From: Sipunculus nudus
Taxonomy: Eukaryota; Annelida; Sipuncula; Golfingiida; Sipunculidae
Reading direction: 5' to 3'
NCBI GenBank assembly: GCA_026874595.1
Contig: CM049320.1
Location: 53,535,070-53,599,069 of the forward strand
Length of the DNA stretch: 64,000 bases
Part shown: positions 60,354-64,000 of the stretch, in pieces
Layout: every line of letters begins with the position of its first letter
How positions within the stretch are numbered: the first letter of the stretch is position 1
Translations under genes and position numbers: made by a program
Notes under the pieces: model-generated
What the model was told of the DNA's origin: nothing
Database searches by the model: none
The model's input: only the letters and a program-made list of their open reading frames with translations

Positions 60354-60534
60354 GAGCGGTCGATGAAGTCACATTGATAGCCCAGGCGACATGCAGTAGC
60401 TTACCAGTGCGTGCCGGATGGGTGTATGCTGTCATGAGACATTGCTCGAGCAACAGTACAACAGCTTGTGCCGATATATGTGAAAGCCCTGCTTTGAAGA
60501 GTCAGGACCAACAGCTTGTTAATCATGCGATAAG
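60354..60534 (+). CDS. Gene C exon 2
   Basis: Acceptor TTCTCTTCAG, donor GTAACA, phase 1 to 2. Reads AVDEVTLIAQATCSSLPVRA, GWVYAVMRHCSS and TTACADICESPALKSQDQQL. Four cysteines: a first one, then HC, AC and DIC. The ADICxSPxLxxQD string is one I associate with uncharacterised secreted proteins of bivalves; unverified. An N-glycosylation site (NST) is present. Confidence 0.8.
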
Positions 60535-60548
60535 GTAACAATTTGCAA

Positions 60549-60618
<70 letters not shown>

Positions 60619-61082
60619 ACTTTGTGTAACGCAAAGAGTATATTGATTGTACACAAAGTGAAAGGAAACTACATCATATCCAGAAAGATATCACATCTAA
60701 GCATTAGTTAACACGTACACTTCCTCACTTGTTAAGTGTGGCGTACATATCCCACATCTTACAATCAATCAGTTCGAATATGAATTATATGTTTACAGAT
60801 GTGGGTAACCTTCTATAGTGACGTTTTTTCGTTATGATCTACCATACTTAGACATACTCTGTATTTGAACCAAAATTGCATAATCCGTTGGAAAACAACA
60901 TGACAATTTGTTAATACTGCAAAAGGTGCAGTTTAGTATCACTCATATAAACTATATGTATATATTTGGGTCAGAACACCGGGCTGCATACAGATTTAAG
61001 AATTGTAATCAGCTTCAAATTGTAAACATGCGACACTCGCCCTCGAACCAACGAGAGCGGTTGTCCCGTTGTGGTTCAAACA

Positions 61083-61120
<38 letters not shown>

Positions 61121-61246
61121 GAATATTTAGCCGTATTAGTTTTCACGTAGTCAAGTATAAATAATAGGTGACGCCTTTGTATCGATATACATGTATATGT
61201 TCTTGTGTTCGGCATGACTTTACTTCTTAGCATATTTATGTTACAG
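60535..61246. repeat. Gene C intron 2 with TA microsatellites
   Basis: (TA)n at about 60551-60616 and 61086-61117; otherwise AT-rich with no repeat family recognised. Confidence 0.7.
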
Positions 61247-61391
61247 GGGACTTTGCCTTGAATCAATCCATGTTTATGGAAACAGGCCAGCATTGACCCT
61301 ACCTCGCACGCTTGGGCCCAAGGTCTTCCGTTACCATTCCTGCTACTCAAGCGCATGTGGCCCAAACTATTGTTGTTGCTGGTTCAGATAG
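61247..61391 (+). CDS. Gene C exon 3, with stop
   Basis: Acceptor TATGTTACAG, phase 2, open to TAG at 61389-61391. Reads GLCLESIHVYGNRPALTLPR, then FRYHSCYSSACGPNYCCCWF. Six cysteines including a terminal CCC cluster; with exon 2 the mature protein has ten, an even number suited to five disulphides. Acts outside the cell by inference (signal peptide, cysteines, no membrane segment). Function unknown. Confidence 0.8.
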
Positions 61392-62796
61392 CTGGTCACG
61401 CCATGTGGATGGGACATTTGTCTCAATTAACCTTCACGTAATATCACGTATCAACGTCTTATTGTCATGTACGGAATGAAAAGCGTTAGCAGAACTTAAA
61501 CAGAGATATGGATAATCCATCACCAGAGCAGTCAAATATTTCTCTTGTACAAGACATAGAGCAGGAAAAACATTATTTTACCTGCGATACATTATTAAGT
61601 TCAGTATAAGTATTATCTATAATAGACACAAGTCTAAAAGCATTCAAAATTATTTACGAATTTTTACTGTTTTTCTCAAGAACTGTTCTTCTTCATTTGG
61701 TCATTTCTTTTTATTAAACCAGATTATATCCATTGCACTGTGACTTCCTTTAATCAAGAATTGGGGATTTCTCTGATGGAAGACACCTTTTGTTTGGTGT
61801 ATGCATTAACAAAATATATGTTTTCTGCATTAGTATCCAGTGTGGGTATAAATGTGTTTATATTAAACGATTCTAGTTTTATCTTCTCCCTCTCCGCCAC
61901 AATTTAATTTTAACTTGCGATTATGTTTTTTTACAAAGTGATATACGAAAACGTTGATTTTATGAATATGATATATACAAAAACGCTGGATTCTCAACCT
62001 ATTTTAATCTAATCCAAGTCCGAAAATAATGCGTATAATATAGGCTGGTAACGGTTAATAGAACTTACAATTTTTATGACTTTATTTCACCTTTTGTATA
62101 AAAAACATACGATGTAACATGGTTAACAATTATGTAGAGCATCTGTATGCCTAGCTCCCCATTTTCAGTGAAATTGTTTGACTTTGTATTCAGTGGTGCA
62201 AGTATCACAGTTCGTTAGTCGAGCTCTTTCAGTTCATTTGAAGTCTCAAGTCATAACGATTGCAGAAAAGACGTTTGGTATTGTATCTACTGAAGGAATA
62301 GTTTGTAGAATGACCACAGGGGATTCCCCCTCAGATTGTGTCAGTTGATATACTGATGAAGCCTTTTCCCGCCCTAGGGCTACGCATAAATAATTGCGGC
62401 ATTGTACCAAAATAAATCAATTTATTAAAAAATAGCACTTACGCTCCACACATAAAAACACTGATGATCACAAGCGTCAACTTAATAAACACAACATCAC
62501 GAAGTCCGTTATGTTCACTGAACAGGGAAATCCCCTTTGTTTTAACTGACTGTTAGGTGCACAGCCTATTATATTTGAACTTAGAATCGATATTAAAAAA
62601 ATACGCATTTCTCTAGAGAGGCGCTCCACACATATAACCACTGATTATCACAAGCGTACACTTTAAAACCTGTGTCTCATGGATTCTTCCAACACTAGGT
62701 CAATGAATATGCCTGCAGACAACGGTATTCTGAACTTGATCGTTTCGCGTGTAAATAATGTCCTTGGTCTGTTACTGGAAGCGCTCACGACATATA
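61392..62796. other. Gene-free stretch after gene C
   Basis: AT-rich. CGCTCCACACATA..ACACTGAT.ATCACAAGCGT occurs twice (62433-62477 and 62621-62657), a short direct repeat. No gene recognised. Confidence 0.4.
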
Positions 62797-64000
62797 AACT
62801 AGTGGCCCATGGGCCATGACGCTCAGCTGAATTCAATGAATGTTGAACAATGAGCAAAATGAAAGCGAGAGTGCAAAAAAAAAAATCATGAATTTTGTAA
62901 AGAATCCTAAGAAATGGGTTTCAGTGGGCTTTTGGACAGATGACCACTTCATTTGAAGGTTTCCTTAATAGAAAAAATGCGTAAAAAAATTCAAAATAAA
63001 ATACAGGTAGTGCCACAAGTCATCAGGAACTGATGAAACAGTTATGCATGCAAACAATCATGGCAGTCAATGCATTACTTCTATACATACTGGATCTTTT
63101 TTATCAAATTGTTAACTAGAATACGGGTAGTCGACAAGCGACTACGTGTATCCGCTGAAATCAGAGTGGGACGGATGAAGTGAGGCATGGAATGAGTGGC
63201 AAGAGAAATTTGAGTAAGGTGTGTCGCATATTAGCATGGATGTCTGCAGCCGAAATGTGTATGTAATTGGCGCCACATACCACGGAATCAAGAAAGCAGT
63301 CTAAGTTGTATACATATGCAAACTGTTAGGCAGATAAATCAAACCACTGCTTGAATATGAGTGATTTTATCCCACAGCAGACAAACAGAAGGAGGCTGTG
63401 CAAAAAAGGTCGCAGGTAGCGTCACCAATTTTGTGTATGATTAAGAGCAATGTGAGATCTATAGACGTGCAAAATTTCAGGGGATATGTCAAACAGTCCT
63501 GAGAAATAAGCCTGAATGTCTGCATAGTCAACATAAATGAAGGTGGCGCCACCTGCCAATAAAATCGAGAAAGCTATCCAAGATGTATAAACATGCAAAA
63601 TTTTAGGCAGATAAGTCAAACAACTGCCGAGTTATAAGTGATTTTATCACAAGGCAGAGAAACAGACGGACGCTGCGGATACAGCAAACAAGCCCTGATT
63701 TAAACATTGATGTCTGCAGCATTAACATAATGTAGGTGGCGCCACCTGCAACGTAATCCAGAAAGCTATCCAAGATGTATAAACCTGCAAAATTTTAGGC
63801 AGATAAGTCAAACCACTGCCGAGATATGTGATTTTATCCCACGGCAGACAAGCTGACGGACGCTGTGCAAAAATGGTTGCAGGTGGCGCCACCAATTTTG
63901 TTTATGATTAAGAGCTATGTGAGATCTATACACGTGCAAAAAATTCAGGGGGATATGTCAAACCAGTCCTGAGTTAAACAGACAGAGAAACAGACGGACG
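62797..64000 (+). mobile_element. Pearl-like element, cut by the window end
   Basis: Left end TAGTGGCCCATGGGCCATGACGCTCAGCTGA is the same type of palindromic start as at 15150. Body: units with AGGTGGCGCCACC, AAGCTATCCAAGATGTATAA, CATGCAAAATTTTAGGCAGA and GATTTTATCCCA, several times from 63240 to the end. AACAGACGGACG at 63988-64000 looks like the start of the ACGG run that precedes the hairpin end in the other elements. Confidence 0.6.

Overview
The window is eukaryotic nuclear DNA: AT-rich, intron-rich, full of (TA)n microsatellites, long poly-C/poly-G tracts, non-LTR retrotransposons and tandem-core repeats with an ACGG-type microsatellite and a terminal hairpin. That last architecture resembles the bivalve 'pearl'/Helentron-associated elements, so a mollusc, probably a bivalve, is the best guess (inference; no search was possible).

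Layout. (1) 1-13566 and 37891-51555 are two near-identical direct copies of one 13.6-kb segment. Each carries the 3' exons of a VPS62/DUF946-like gene on + (gene A), the 3' exons of an unrecognised gene on - (gene B, convergent with gene A), a tRNA-Val(CAC) on - and a degenerate tRNA-Pro-like gene on +. (2) 13567-37890, between the copies: a hAT transposase remnant (-), a pearl-like element, two Link-domain-like exons (+), another pearl-like array, a nearly intact L1-type LINE (-) with target-site duplication, two upstream exons of gene A (+), a 140-bp tandem array and a decayed second LINE (+). (3) 51556-64000: two upstream exons of gene B (-), more pearl-like repeats, a rearranged chromodomain-bearing LTR element, a complete three-exon gene for a small secreted cysteine-rich protein (gene C, +), and a final repeat array running off the window end.

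Gene models were built by hand from splice sites, reading phase and open frames. Gene A around copy 2 reads 32734-32856, 33077-33198, 39469-39760, 41465-41491, 44232-44480, 46931-47181, with a poly(A) signal after the stop. Gene B around copy 2 reads (minus) 53238-53112, 52099-52037, 49968-49813, 48069-47877, 47751-47727, and all phases agree. Upstream exons of both genes lie beside copy 2, so copy 2 looks like the older locus and copy 1 like a partial duplicate, at least for gene B, whose 5' exons lie beyond the duplication edge.

Most striking: the two copies of gene A differ more in exons than in introns, mostly by amino-acid-changing substitutions, and each copy carries a different frame lesion (copy 1 in exon c, copy 2 in exon a). 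No operon, CRISPR or prokaryotic signal is present.
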